The notes under the pieces are model-generated. The model made no database searches. It was not told the DNA's origin and saw nothing but the letters and a program-made list of their open reading frames with translations. The position numbers and the translations under genes are program-made. DNA of 64,000 nucleotides from Heliobacterium mobile. GTDB lineage: Bacteria; Bacillota; Desulfitobacteriia; Heliobacteriales; Heliobacteriaceae. Below are positions 25,287 through 34,037 of this stretch, piece after piece (the stretch's first letter is position 1; each line of letters starts with the position of its first letter). The DNA lies in the NCBI RefSeq assembly GCF_009720735.1, contig NZ_WNKU01000003.1, forward strand, positions 62,001 to 126,000. Direction: 5' to 3'.

Positions 25287-26606
25287 TTACCTGTATGTAT
25301 TGAGCACTCGGTCGTAAATATCTTCAATCGCACGCAATCCACCGTTATACCCTGCGTATCCGCAATGGAGCACTAATCGATATGTGATCGGTACACTTAC
25401 CGGGAGTAAGTCAGCCTGAATCTCCCTAGCTAAGTCCCGTTCCCAGCCGCTGCCGAGAATGAGAGACCTTTGCTTATGGTGCTCCGCCCGAATCTCTTCC
25501 TGTATGTGCCCGCCGTCGACAGTAAAGGTGACTTCCGCCGAACGGAGTTCAGAAATGTTCCGGAATTGCTCTCGAATTCGCTCCTGATACTCATCCGGCG
25601 TATCATCAATGATGTACTGCTTGGCTGGAAGGATGCCAAGCTCATTGAGCAAAAACTTGGCAAAGCCGGCAGCATAGGTTGCATCCAAGATGGTATAAAA
25701 CTTGCGAGGCAAACCATACCGAAATTCCAACAGAAAGTCAGCCGTCCGCTCAATATAGGAGTAAAATTTCTCTTCTTCCTTTAGAATGAATTCTTCCGCT
25801 TTGTCTCTGTCCAGCCCGCCGAATTCCGTCACACCTCGTAGAAACCGGGATGTTTCCGCACCACCGATGGGCAGGTAAGGAAAGTGATAATAGGGCGTCC
25901 CATAGCGCTCTTGTAAGCTTTTCACGATATCCAACCCAGGCCACGCCGAGATTAAAATATTGAATTGCGCCTGCGGAATCGTTAACCATTCCTTCACCCC
26001 TGCTGACTCTGTACCGAAGAGAATATTCACCTGTAGGCCAATTCCTTCTAAAATGCGCTTTAGCTCAACGAGGTTGCCATTCCAATAGGGATCTTGATAG
26101 GGGATGGTGGCAAAGACATTGACCAATCCTTCTTTTTTACCCAGATTGAAATCGGTCTGTTTATCTACATACTGTTCAATGATGGACCGCACAACCCCAT
26201 CGTGGCTGACGTAGTTGTTGCTCTTAAATCCTCCTGTTTCCGCGTAGACGATCGGCTTGCCTAGTTCTTGAAATTGTCGGGTAACCTGACCGATATCATC
26301 GCCCACGATGTCAGAAGTGCAACCGGTGAGCACCACATAGAGGTCCGCGTCGATCACCTGAAAGGCACCGTCGATGACACTACGCAGTTTATTCTCACCG
26401 CCAAAAACGATCTCCGGTTCACTGGCATTCGTGCAAGGAATCGTACTTCCACCGGCATAACCTTCCCCTTGCCCAATCAGACTGCAGATTTTCGTGCTGC
26501 ATCCCGGTCCGGCATGCACTATGGGAACGGCCCGTTTGATGGCGACGACGGTTTGCTGTGCACCTAATGCGCAAGAGTAGCGAGGCTGCTCAATAACTTT
26601 TGACAT
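25287..26606 (-). CDS. NifK-like nitrogenase-family beta subunit (pair 2)
   Basis: 439 residues. P-cluster-type cysteines occur in RYSCALG, HAGPGCSTK and TGCTSDIVGDD. The ATG at 26606 has GGGAGG eight bases upstream and overlaps the NifD-like stop by 17 bp, which implies coupled translation; upstream codons to 26645 are spurious. Closely resembles the beta subunit of pair 1, so pairs 1 and 2 probably arose by duplication. Redox partner is presumably the single NifH-like protein. Confidence 0.88.
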   Translation of the reverse strand: MSKVIEQPRYSCALGAQQTVVAIKRAVPIVHAGPGCSTKICSLIGQGEGYAGGSTIPCTNASEPEIVFGGENKLRSVIDGAFQVIDADLYVVLTGCTSDIVGDDIGQVTRQFQELGKPIVYAETGGFKSNNYVSHDGVVRSIIEQYVDKQTDFNLGKKEGLVNVFATIPYQDPYWNGNLVELKRILEGIGLQVNILFGTESAGVKEWLTIPQAQFNILISAWPGLDIVKSLQERYGTPYYHFPYLPIGGAETSRFLRGVTEFGGLDRDKAEEFILKEEEKFYSYIERTADFLLEFRYGLPRKFYTILDATYAAGFAKFLLNELGILPAKQYIIDDTPDEYQERIREQFRNISELRSAEVTFTVDGGHIQEEIRAEHHKQRSLILGSGWERDLAREIQADLLPVSVPITYRLVLHCGYAGYNGGLRAIEDIYDRVLNTYR

Positions 26607-28077
26607 GTGCACAACCTCCCAGAAAAGTGTACGGATTTTGTTCAAGCCACCATTGGGTGTACGGCATGGTGCTATGTTTTGCTAAATTGGTGACGAATTC
26701 CTTATTATCGATGGTCTCCAAAATCCTTTCTGCGTAATTGAGCAGTCCCTGGTAACCGAAGCCCAGATGTTCATCGCCGATCAACAAGGTAGGAATCCCT
26801 AACTTCGCGCCCCAAAGGGACATCCCGCCATGACGGGCGATCATTAGATCCGGTCGAACCCGGTTTAGGATATTGACCAATTCAAAGGCCTGTTTATTGC
26901 ATACATTGTAGTTAGGTATATCGCCATAGGTATTGACGGTGTGTTCCAGCATATCTGAACGGGGGTCACCATTGTCATAGACAGGATCATGGTGAAAAAT
27001 TGCTGCCCCTTGCACCTTCAATCCAAGCTCCTGAAGCAACGCGAGCAACGCATGCCCGTGGGCCGCACCGGCCGTCACGTAACAGGTTTTCCCCTTCAAT
27101 TTGGCCCGGTATTCTTCAAGTTGAGGTAGTATTTTCGCTTTCTCGACGGAGATGATCTCTTCCACTTCGGCCTCTTTACCAAGGACCTTGCCCAACTCTC
27201 GGAACCAAGCATCGGTTCCGGCAATTCCATAGGCTAAAGGTGCCTTCACCTCCGGCACACCGTAAACCTGCTCCAACGCTGCCCCGAGGTAACTGCCCAA
27301 GGTCGGACAGATCTGAATGGTTGCCGCGGCTTCCGAGATTTGTTCCAACTGTGCTACCGTCGAGAATGGCACGATGTATGTAGGTTCATAACCGAGTTTC
27401 CCCAGCAGTTCCGAGAACACGTCACTACCCCAAAAATTGATAACATTAATCTTGTTGGTCTTTTTCTTCGGCGGTTTGACGATCTTTCTCACGATGGCAT
27501 GATAGGCAGAATCAAATCCGGTTGTCCATATTTTCGATTTAAACCCCTCACAAAAACAGGCGGCCACAGGAATGCCAAGTTCCTCGGTCATTTTTTCGGT
27601 CACACTCTCCACGTCGTCGCCAATGATGCCCGATGCACAGGAGGTAGTTACAAAGATCGCTTTTGGGCGTACTCTATCGAAGGCTTTGCGAATCGTCTCC
27701 TCCAGTTTTTGTACGGCACCAAAAATCGTATCCTTTTCTTCAATATTAGTACTGAAATATCTCCCGATCACCGGCGGAAGATTTCGTTCCATCTGCCCTA
27801 CCCGGTAGACAAAGTTAAAGGTGAAAAAATCACCAGCACAGCCTACTGGGGCATGATTGACCATCGCTGCATCTTGGATCATAGACAATTGGCAAAAAGC
27901 GTTGCCCGAACTGCAACCCATGCATTGGCTGAAGGAACGGCTGTTTTCACGCAGCATACCGGCTTTCGCACACTTTACCAGTTGACCTGCGGTGCCTTCA
28001 AATCCGGTGATCGATCCAATCCGGACTTCCCGAATCGGCACTTCCGGTGCTTCCAAATTTACTCTGCATTTACTCAT
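26590..28077 (-). CDS. NifD-like nitrogenase-family alpha subunit (pair 2)
   Basis: 495 residues. P-cluster-type Cys55, Cys80 (APVGCAG) and Cys147 (TSCASGIIGDD); Cys257 (IQICPTL) aligns with the NifD cofactor cysteine. His437 in GDEHLGFGYQG matches the first of two histidines in pair 1, but lies upstream of the NifD ligand position. Extra cysteines (Cys36, Cys52, Cys62). It follows the O-acetylhomoserine sulfhydrylase gene by 9 bp, which strongly suggests that its product (methanethiol or sulfide) feeds methionine synthesis. Confidence 0.88.
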   Translation of the reverse strand: MSKCRVNLEAPEVPIREVRIGSITGFEGTAGQLVKCAKAGMLRENSRSFSQCMGCSSGNAFCQLSMIQDAAMVNHAPVGCAGDFFTFNFVYRVGQMERNLPPVIGRYFSTNIEEKDTIFGAVQKLEETIRKAFDRVRPKAIFVTTSCASGIIGDDVESVTEKMTEELGIPVAACFCEGFKSKIWTTGFDSAYHAIVRKIVKPPKKKTNKINVINFWGSDVFSELLGKLGYEPTYIVPFSTVAQLEQISEAAATIQICPTLGSYLGAALEQVYGVPEVKAPLAYGIAGTDAWFRELGKVLGKEAEVEEIISVEKAKILPQLEEYRAKLKGKTCYVTAGAAHGHALLALLQELGLKVQGAAIFHHDPVYDNGDPRSDMLEHTVNTYGDIPNYNVCNKQAFELVNILNRVRPDLMIARHGGMSLWGAKLGIPTLLIGDEHLGFGYQGLLNYAERILETIDNKEFVTNLAKHSTMPYTQWWLEQNPYTFLGGCAHVKSY

Positions 28078-28086
28078 GATAACCTC

Positions 28087-29409
28087 TCATAGTTCTGACT
28101 TCTCATCGAAGGCCTTTACAAAGGCCTGAGCCAAATCTGCGATTAGATCATTTGGGTCTTCCAGACCGATGGAAAGTCGAATCAAATCGGGAGTTATCCC
28201 CGCCAAGTTCTGTTCTTCCGGCGTTAACTCCCCGTGCGTATTCTTGGGAGAATTGATGATTAGAGAGCGAGCATCGCCGACATTGGCATGATAAGAAAAC
28301 ACTTTGACGGCATTAATGAATTTATACAGTTCTGCTTCACTTCCCTTAAAGCCGAAGGTGAAGATCGTCCCTGCTCCTTTCGGAAAATACTTTGCGGCCA
28401 GATCTCTGTAGGGGCTATTTTGGGTGAAAGGGTGGCTGACCCAACTGACCTTGTCATGTTTTTCGAGATATGCCACGACTTTTCGCGTATTCGCCAGTTG
28501 CTTATCAATCCGTTCCGAAAGCGTTTCAATTCCCTGTAGAATGAGGAAGGCATCAAAGGGACTTAATACCGCTCCCAGATAGGCCAGATGATTAAAGCGT
28601 ATTCTCGCTATAAAGGGGGTATTGGGAAAAACTTCGAGGATCGTCCGTTCTTGTCCCGTTTTTTGATCGCGCAACAGGTACTGAGGAACCTCAAAGTGAG
28701 GAAACTTCCCATTCGCCCAGTTAAATCTTCCCCTTTCTACAATCACCCCACCAATGGTTGTACCGTGCCCGCCAAGAGCTTTTGTAGCAGAGTAAACAAT
28801 GATATCGGCACCATGGTGGAACAACTGGACCAGATAGGGTGTACCAAAGGTATTGTCGACAACTAAGGGAATACCCTGTTCATGGGCAACCCGGGCGATA
28901 GCCTCGATATCCAGTACGGTCGCGTTCGGGTTGCTAATCGATTCAATCAGTATTCCTTTGGTATCCGGTCGAATCGCTTTTCGGAAGGATTCGGGATCAT
29001 CGGAGTCTTCGACAAAGTCAATTTGTATACCCAAAGGAGGGAATATTTTTTGAAAACTGTCAGATGTTCCCCCATACAGCCGGGGTGTCGTGACAATTCT
29101 TCCTCCCCCCTCCGCCAGATTCAGCAACGTATAGGAGATAGCAGCCATGCCCGAAGCTACGGCGATCGCCCCGGTTCCTCCATCTAATTCGGTAATTCTC
29201 TGCTCCAATACGGCCACTGTCGGATTTCCGATTCTCGTGTACAGATACCCGGCTTCTTCCAGGCCAATCAATCGGTCAGCCCGTTCCGGACTCCCTAAAT
29301 CGTAAGACGCCGTTTGATAGATAGGAACAGCGACTGCGTGATGATGAGCTTTCGGCTCGTAGCCAGCCCGGACTTTTAACGTATCGAACCCGTATTGCGG
29401 CTCTGTCAT
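28087..29409 (-). CDS. metY: O-acetylhomoserine sulfhydrylase / aminocarboxypropyltransferase
   Basis: 440 residues, Cys/Met metabolism PLP enzyme family; PLP lysine in SATKALGGHG near residue 210. It adds sulfide or methanethiol to O-acetylhomoserine, giving homocysteine or methionine directly. ATG at 29409 behind GGTGAGG. First gene of the operon after leader E, followed by NifDK-like pair 2. This is the same pairing known from methylthio-alkane reductase loci, where methanethiol is the transferred group. Confidence 0.93.
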   Translation of the reverse strand: MTEPQYGFDTLKVRAGYEPKAHHHAVAVPIYQTASYDLGSPERADRLIGLEEAGYLYTRIGNPTVAVLEQRITELDGGTGAIAVASGMAAISYTLLNLAEGGGRIVTTPRLYGGTSDSFQKIFPPLGIQIDFVEDSDDPESFRKAIRPDTKGILIESISNPNATVLDIEAIARVAHEQGIPLVVDNTFGTPYLVQLFHHGADIIVYSATKALGGHGTTIGGVIVERGRFNWANGKFPHFEVPQYLLRDQKTGQERTILEVFPNTPFIARIRFNHLAYLGAVLSPFDAFLILQGIETLSERIDKQLANTRKVVAYLEKHDKVSWVSHPFTQNSPYRDLAAKYFPKGAGTIFTFGFKGSEAELYKFINAVKVFSYHANVGDARSLIINSPKNTHGELTPEEQNLAGITPDLIRLSIGLEDPNDLIADLAQAFVKAFDEKSEL

Positions 29410-29439
29410 TCATGCCTCACCTTTCCTTCTTAACAGAAT

Positions 29440-29578
29440 AAAAAAAGACCGGGGAGATACTCTCCAATGAATGGATGAGAATCTCTCGGTCTCCGGTCTT
29501 TCCGGTCAACGTCGTAAGTAAACCCGAGTTATTCGATTTACATTTATGATTTTAAACATGCCTAGTAATGGATGTCAA
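29440..29578 (-). promoter_or_regulatory. Leader E: promoter plus attenuator RNA of the metY/NifDK pair 2 operon
   Basis: On the minus strand, -35 TTGACA (29578-29573) and -10 TAAAAT (29554-29549) have an 18-bp spacer. The AAATC...GGTTT stem around GAATAACTCG matches leaders A and C. The core (29511-29483) is GTT, GA, CCGG, loop AAAGA, CCGG, A, GAC; the outer pair GTT:GAC covaries with GCT:GGC elsewhere. Terminator GACCG...CGGTC with T7 ends near 29440. Confidence 0.8.
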
Positions 29579-29630
29579 TAGCTTTTCGATAAATAAATTC
29601 CATGGAACCCGACTCCAAAATACGTGATTG

Positions 29631-29666
29631 AAAAAAGCAGGCGCTCAAAATGAACACCTGCTTTTT
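29631..29666 (-). terminator. Terminator of the Rrf2-nifS operon
   Basis: AAAAAAGCAGG stem with CCTGCTTTTT, directly after the Fe-S protein stop; near-symmetrical, so it may also work on the other strand. Confidence 0.85.
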
Positions 29667-29674
29667 AAATCCGC

Positions 29675-30409
29675 TTACCCGATCCATAGGCCCTCGACTC
29701 GAACTTGCAACCCATCCGGTGTCCGGTTAACGTAATTGACCAGCCCGCTATGCCGCCAATTTAACATACATCGGCGAGGCTGAAAGAAATATCTCATCCC
29801 CAATTTTATATCCACCCGTGATTCCGTGACCAAGCCTTCATAGCCTTCGGCGATATAGTAGCCCATATCTTTAAATCCCTTTTCCCGTGGATCGAGCGGT
29901 CCCGTCACAAACCAGGTTATGACCCCGGTTCGGTGATCGACGGTGTGTACAATACCACAGTGAGTAATCGGGCATCCACAAGACATTCCCAAAGGACGGC
30001 CAATTAATATTTCACCTTTTTGAATTTCCAACTCGCGGGTAAGCATAGGATTATGAGGAATGATCACCTCCCGCGGCCCGGGGTCCTCGGGAAACTGATC
30101 CAAGTAAAAATCGAAATCTCGATCTAGACTATCCCTCCATTCTGTTTTATTTTTGGTTACCTTAACCGTATCTGATTGTCTTCCGCATGAAGCACTGACA
30201 CAGCTCTGATGGGTTTCACCGCTACAGTAATTTGTCTTTATCTCAGTTGACTTTTGGCCCGGATGGGTGGATTTAAGTTTATTATCAGACAAGTAAATGC
30301 ACCGTTTGATCAAATCAGGATTAGACGCTAAAGGAACGGCAAATTCTTCGCAACTCCGGTACCCACACAATCCACAGTTCATACCTGGGAGATTTACCAC
30401 TGGTATCAT
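29675..30409 (-). CDS. Fe-S protein with N-terminal 4Fe-4S (PF04060-like) domain
   Basis: About 244 residues. The N-terminus has GMNCGLCGYRSCEEFA and a fourth cysteine in IKRCIYL: the C-X2-C-X4-C-X(n)-C pattern of the Fe-S domain found in RnfB and CO dehydrogenase proteins. More cysteines follow (YCSG, QSCVSASCG, MSCGCPITHCG). The ATG at 30409 is poorly spaced from GGGAAGG, and a TTG at 30418 is possible. Last gene of the Rrf2/ABC/GTPase/NifS operon; probably an electron carrier or cluster donor for the NifH/NifDK-like system. Confidence 0.75.
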   Translation of the reverse strand: MIPVVNLPGMNCGLCGYRSCEEFAVPLASNPDLIKRCIYLSDNKLKSTHPGQKSTEIKTNYCSGETHQSCVSASCGRQSDTVKVTKNKTEWRDSLDRDFDFYLDQFPEDPGPREVIIPHNPMLTRELEIQKGEILIGRPLGMSCGCPITHCGIVHTVDHRTGVITWFVTGPLDPREKGFKDMGYYIAEGYEGLVTESRVDIKLGMRYFFQPRRCMLNWRHSGLVNYVNRTPDGLQVRVEGLWIG

Positions 30410-30483
30410 CCTTCCCAATATTGTCTTTGTAAGCTTATCAAGGTTCGTCTATACTCTTAATCGCTTGCGCTCAACAGGTTTGT

Positions 30484-31653
30484 TTACACGGCTCTGGACG
30501 TAATGGTGCGCATAGAATCGACAACTCGAGGAATCACTTCTAAGAACTCATTCACTTCTTTTTCCGTATTAAACCGGCCAAGGGTGATGCGTAAGCCGCC
30601 TCGCGCCCTCAACGGATCAAACCCCATTGCCTTCAGTACATAGGACGCTTCCGTAGCGTGATTTGAACTGCAAGCACTTCCGGAAGAAATGGCAATCCCT
30701 TCCTGATCTAATGCCAGCAGCATCTTGATCGCCTCACCTTCCTGACCGGCGAAACCAATACAAATATGACCCGGCAACCGGCGAAAAGGATGCCCAATCA
30801 GATAGGCATTGGGAATTGTATCTACGATCCCGCGAATTAATCGATCTCGTAATTGTACCAACCTTGCCGATTCTCGGCTCATTTCTACTCGCGCAATATC
30901 GGCTGCCACACCAAATCCTACGATTCCTATGACGTTTTCTGTGGCCGAACGGCGACCCAATTCTTGCCCGCCGCCGTGGAGCAATGGTTCCAGCTTAATT
31001 CCCTGACGGACATACAGTGCTCCGCACCCTTTCGGGCCATAAATTTTATGGGCCGATAAAGAGAGTAAATCGATAGGCTGGACGTGCACATCAAGGGGAA
31101 TTCTCCCCGCCGCCTGTACTGCATCTGTATGAAACAGAGCCCCGTGGTCTCTTGTGATCCTCGCTAATTCTGCAATAGGTTGAATTGTACCGACGACATT
31201 ATTGGCCGTCATAATCGATACCAACCGTGTGTGCGGTTCGAATGCAGATGCCAATTCTTCGGGGTCGACCATACCAGAACTATCGACACTTAGATAGGTC
31301 ACCTCTGCGCCGCGACGTTCGAGATATCGGCAAGTTTCCAAAATCGCCGGGTGCTCAATCGCACTGGTAATCAGATGAAAGGGCTGGCCCCCTGCCAGTT
31401 CAAAGAGACCGACGATGGCCGTGTTATCGGCCTCAGTACCACTTCCCGTAAACAGGATTTCTTCCGCTTTTGCATTGATCAATTGGGCCACCTGATGGCG
31501 GGCTAGCTCTACCGCTTCACGGGCCTGTCGTCCGATACGATGCATACTGGATGGATTTCCAAAGTACTCGTCAATCCAGGGGTCCATAGCTTGAGCTACG
31601 GCCGGATCAATCGGGGTCGTCGCCGAATTATCGAAATAAATATCCCGACTCAT
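30484..31653 (-). CDS. nifS: Cysteine desulfurase, NifS/IscS type
   Basis: 389 residues; PLP lysine Lys203 in SAHKIYGPKG and catalytic Cys328 in SSGSACSS. Mobilises sulfur from cysteine as persulfide for Fe-S and cofactor assembly. The ATG at 31653 comes 1-2 bases after the GTPase stop with an AGGGGG site, so the genes are coupled. IscS cannot be excluded; the NifS name rests on neighbourhood. Confidence 0.93.
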   Translation of the reverse strand: MSRDIYFDNSATTPIDPAVAQAMDPWIDEYFGNPSSMHRIGRQAREAVELARHQVAQLINAKAEEILFTGSGTEADNTAIVGLFELAGGQPFHLITSAIEHPAILETCRYLERRGAEVTYLSVDSSGMVDPEELASAFEPHTRLVSIMTANNVVGTIQPIAELARITRDHGALFHTDAVQAAGRIPLDVHVQPIDLLSLSAHKIYGPKGCGALYVRQGIKLEPLLHGGGQELGRRSATENVIGIVGFGVAADIARVEMSRESARLVQLRDRLIRGIVDTIPNAYLIGHPFRRLPGHICIGFAGQEGEAIKMLLALDQEGIAISSGSACSSNHATEASYVLKAMGFDPLRARGGLRITLGRFNTEKEVNEFLEVIPRVVDSMRTITSRAV

Positions 31654-31654
31654 T

Positions 31655-32356
31655 TTATTGCCCCCTGTAGAAATTCTGGTTTTCTAACGAACGGACCACG
31701 CCAAAGTGGGATTGCCAACCAACCTCTTTCTTACCTACGCAAATGGTACAAGTTCCAACGGGTGGGTTCCCGCGCAAGTACAACTGACCTTCCACATCGG
31801 CTGATTCAAGAATCTCCTCTACGAGCGGATCAATCCCAATGCCGTAGAGTGCATTCACCTCTCGTATGAGCACCTTGGGAGCCACATCCTGGATTCTGGC
31901 CCGGAAGACTTCCCGTTCCGCCTGGGAGACTCGGTCAATTTTCGTCACCACAGCGATGTCTGAGAGGGAAAGTATAGGACCCACTTTAAGGGGCAAATTC
32001 ATCCCGCTTGTCGCCTCAAGAACTACGATACCGAGGACATCTTCTACATAGGGCGAACAACGGAGGCATAAGCCGGCTGTCTCCACGATCAACACATCAC
32101 TGCCTTGTTCTTCAGCCCACTCCAGCGCATCACCTAATACCATCACATTGCAATGATCGGGGCAAAGTTCACCGGAATAGATTTTACGGGTAGGAATACC
32201 GAACTCTTCGGCCAACTCGATATCTTCTTCAGCATATTGCACATCGATTTTCAAAAAAGCTGCCTTTTTCTCATTGCTCTTAAGCTTCCGGATGACGTGA
32301 CGAATTACCGAGGTTTTCCCTGTCGTGGCTGGACCCGCAACAATGGCCAATTTCAT
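31655..32356 (-). CDS. HypB-like GTPase, putative metallocenter maturation factor
   Basis: 233 residues; P-loop GPATTGKTS, VETAGL as the G3-type motif and TKID as G4. Cysteine pairs stand out: CPDHCN, CLRCS and CTICVGKKEVGW. SIMIBI GTPases such as HypB and CooC deliver or gate metal insertion. The ATG overlaps the ABC ATPase stop (ATGA). Forms a tight four-gene set with ABC ATPase, NifS and Fe-S protein, so maturation of the nitrogenase-like cofactor or clusters is a reasonable inference. Confidence 0.75.
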   Translation of the reverse strand: MKLAIVAGPATTGKTSVIRHVIRKLKSNEKKAAFLKIDVQYAEEDIELAEEFGIPTRKIYSGELCPDHCNVMVLGDALEWAEEQGSDVLIVETAGLCLRCSPYVEDVLGIVVLEATSGMNLPLKVGPILSLSDIAVVTKIDRVSQAEREVFRARIQDVAPKVLIREVNALYGIGIDPLVEEILESADVEGQLYLRGNPPVGTCTICVGKKEVGWQSHFGVVRSLENQNFYRGQ

Positions 32357-33138
32357 GCGAATACCTCCAAGTCATTTGCAATGAGTCGCTGACCCCAGCG
32401 CAATTTTTCCCGTAACAAACAGAGACTGTCGTCCAGCTTGCTCACGCCTTCAGAAAGTTTTTGCTCTTCCTGATCGGTGTGTAGCACATCGGTAATGCTT
32501 CCCTCCCGCATGACAATCCGAAAGTCTGAGAGCAACACGATCCTGGGATCATGCGTGACAAACAAAAAGATTTTCTTATGCTCACGGAGAAGTTGTAAAG
32601 CCCGTGTCCGGTGAATCCCGGCGTTTTCCACTTCGTCGAGGAGGACGATGGGCGTGTCACAGATGATTGTGGCATCGGCGATCAGCAACGCCCGTGTTTG
32701 CCCTCCGGAGAGTTCTGTCATTCTGCTTTCCAAGTTGATAGGTTCGCCAGTTAATTGATTTGCGAAAGATATTACTCTCTCAATCAATCCATCAGTGCTT
32801 TGATCTCTTTTGTCACGGATGCGTGCGTGGGTCTCCAAAAACTTGCGAACCGGTAAATCAGAAAGGAAATTGGTATGCTGGGTAATTAAGGCAATCGGAT
32901 TCTTTGCGGGATCATAACGATACTCACTGGGTGGCACGCATCCGTTGATCAAAATGCGTCTTCCCGTAGGTGTATTCGCATTTGCCAGGAGTTCAATATC
33001 GTTAATCAGTGTTGTCTTCCCGGAACCAGTTGGTCCGACAATGCTGACCACGTTCCCCATCTTCAAATCGATCTGTTGAACCGCCTCGGGACGGCCCGAC
33101 CGTCCATGACCTCCCATAATAGTGACACTCTCGATCAA
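32353..33138 (-). CDS. Soluble stand-alone ABC-type ATPase
   Basis: 261 residues; Walker A GPTGSGKTT, signature LSGGQTRALLIADA, Walker B IVLLDEVENAG. The Glu of the Walker B is followed by VENAG rather than the transporter PxxALD, so this is more like an RLI/AtwA or UvrA-type mechanical ATPase than an importer subunit; no permease is nearby. Starts at TTG 33138 behind AAAGGAG. With the HypB-like GTPase it could power cofactor insertion or activation. Function not established. Confidence 0.72.
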   Translation of the reverse strand: MIESVTIMGGHGRSGRPEAVQQIDLKMGNVVSIVGPTGSGKTTLINDIELLANANTPTGRRILINGCVPPSEYRYDPAKNPIALITQHTNFLSDLPVRKFLETHARIRDKRDQSTDGLIERVISFANQLTGEPINLESRMTELSGGQTRALLIADATIICDTPIVLLDEVENAGIHRTRALQLLREHKKIFLFVTHDPRIVLLSDFRIVMREGSITDVLHTDQEEQKLSEGVSKLDDSLCLLREKLRWGQRLIANDLEVFA

Positions 33139-33203
33139 TTTTTTTCACTCCTTTAATGAATAAATCACGGCAAGGTGGGTCGTTATTTTGTTGAAAAAAA
33201 AAT

Positions 33204-33668
33204 TTATATACCGTCGCCGTTCTGCATGTAGTTAAGCCGCACCTCGCGAAATTCGCCGGAAAACCCGTCGTACACCTTTTGCAGCGTTGCCTGGTGCATC
33301 AATTCGACCATGTAATCACGGACGTTGGCGAAAAGCTGTCGGAACTTACAGACTCCCTCTTGACTGCATTTCTTATATTCGGCCACAGATACACATCCGA
33401 CGGGGGCCAATACGCCGTCAAAATAACGTATGACTTGACCAACTGTGATTTCATTCGGGTTTTTTGCCAAAATGTACCCGCCGTTCTTGCCTGGAATACT
33501 ACTCACCCATCCCTGAGCTTTCAATTCCAACATGATGTGCTCTAAAAACCGTTTTGGAATGTTGTTCCGCTTTGCCAACTCTCGGATGGGTACCGGACTG
33601 CTCCCATAGTATTCAAGCAGGGTAAAAAGTGTTCGCAGCGCATAATCAGTTTTCTTAGAAATTTTCAC
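33204..33668 (-). CDS. Rrf2-family transcriptional regulator with Fe-S-type cysteines
   Basis: 154 residues; winged helix N-terminus (KISKKTDYALRTLF) and three cysteines Cys92, Cys101 and Cys107 placed as in IscR/NsrR-like members that bind an Fe-S cluster. Start is GTG 33668 with AAAGGAG eight bases upstream. Being first in the nifS operon, it probably senses Fe-S or redox state and controls this operon. Whether it also touches the attenuated promoters is unknown. Confidence 0.87.
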   Translation of the reverse strand: MKISKKTDYALRTLFTLLEYYGSSPVPIRELAKRNNIPKRFLEHIMLELKAQGWVSSIPGKNGGYILAKNPNEITVGQVIRYFDGVLAPVGCVSVAEYKKCSQEGVCKFRQLFANVRDYMVELMHQATLQKVYDGFSGEFREVRLNYMQNGDGI

Positions 33669-33740
33669 GGAGGCAGCTCCTTTCATCCTTGGTCTTTTGT
33701 CTATTGATATCAGTCACAATTAGTAGTATTCCTGAAATAT

Positions 33741-33796
33741 GAAAAGACCGCTTAGCTCGGGAGTCATCCAAACTCTACCGAGAAAGCGGTCTTTTT
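33741..33796. terminator. Terminator between the UroD-like operon and the Rrf2 gene
   Basis: AAAAGACCGCT arm pairs with AGCGGTCTTTT, with an inner CTCGG:CCGAG stem. It lies after the 58-residue ORF and before the Rrf2 promoter, so it ends the operon from 38128. Confidence 0.78.
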
Positions 33797-33814
33797 AAAA
33801 TAGGGTTGACTAGA

Positions 33815-33991
33815 TTATATTTCATTGGTGGCTAAGCGATTTTTAGTGCTCAAATCTGTGGAAGCAAATTGGCTTATTTTATCTCGATAGCGAATGCAGC
33901 GAAATAGCCCTCCCTTTCCATTGTTCTGTCGCAATACCTTTTCCAGATATTGCAGAGAGGGTCTAGAATCAATTGAATTTTTCTTTAACAT
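33815..33991 (-). CDS. Small hypothetical protein (58 residues)
   Basis: Short open frame from ATG 33991 to TAA 33815, with a GAGGTGATGAA ribosome site, downstream of the fourth UroD-like methyltransferase and before the terminator. Translation begins MLKKNSIDSRPSLQYLEKV and is basic and soluble, with one Cys. No family recognised; the ribosome site and position inside the operon are the support. Confidence 0.5.
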   Translation of the reverse strand: MLKKNSIDSRPSLQYLEKVLRQNNGKGGLFRCIRYRDKISQFASTDLSTKNRLATNEI

Positions 33992-34037
33992 TTCATCACC
34001 TCATATCAAAAGCATCCTACACCGCTTGACTTGTCAC

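Noticed and set aside
33741-33796. Eleventh attenuator copy ahead of the Rrf2 gene
   Set aside because: It has a terminator stem but no GA/CYRG core hairpin, and lies on the wrong side of the likely Rrf2 promoter.
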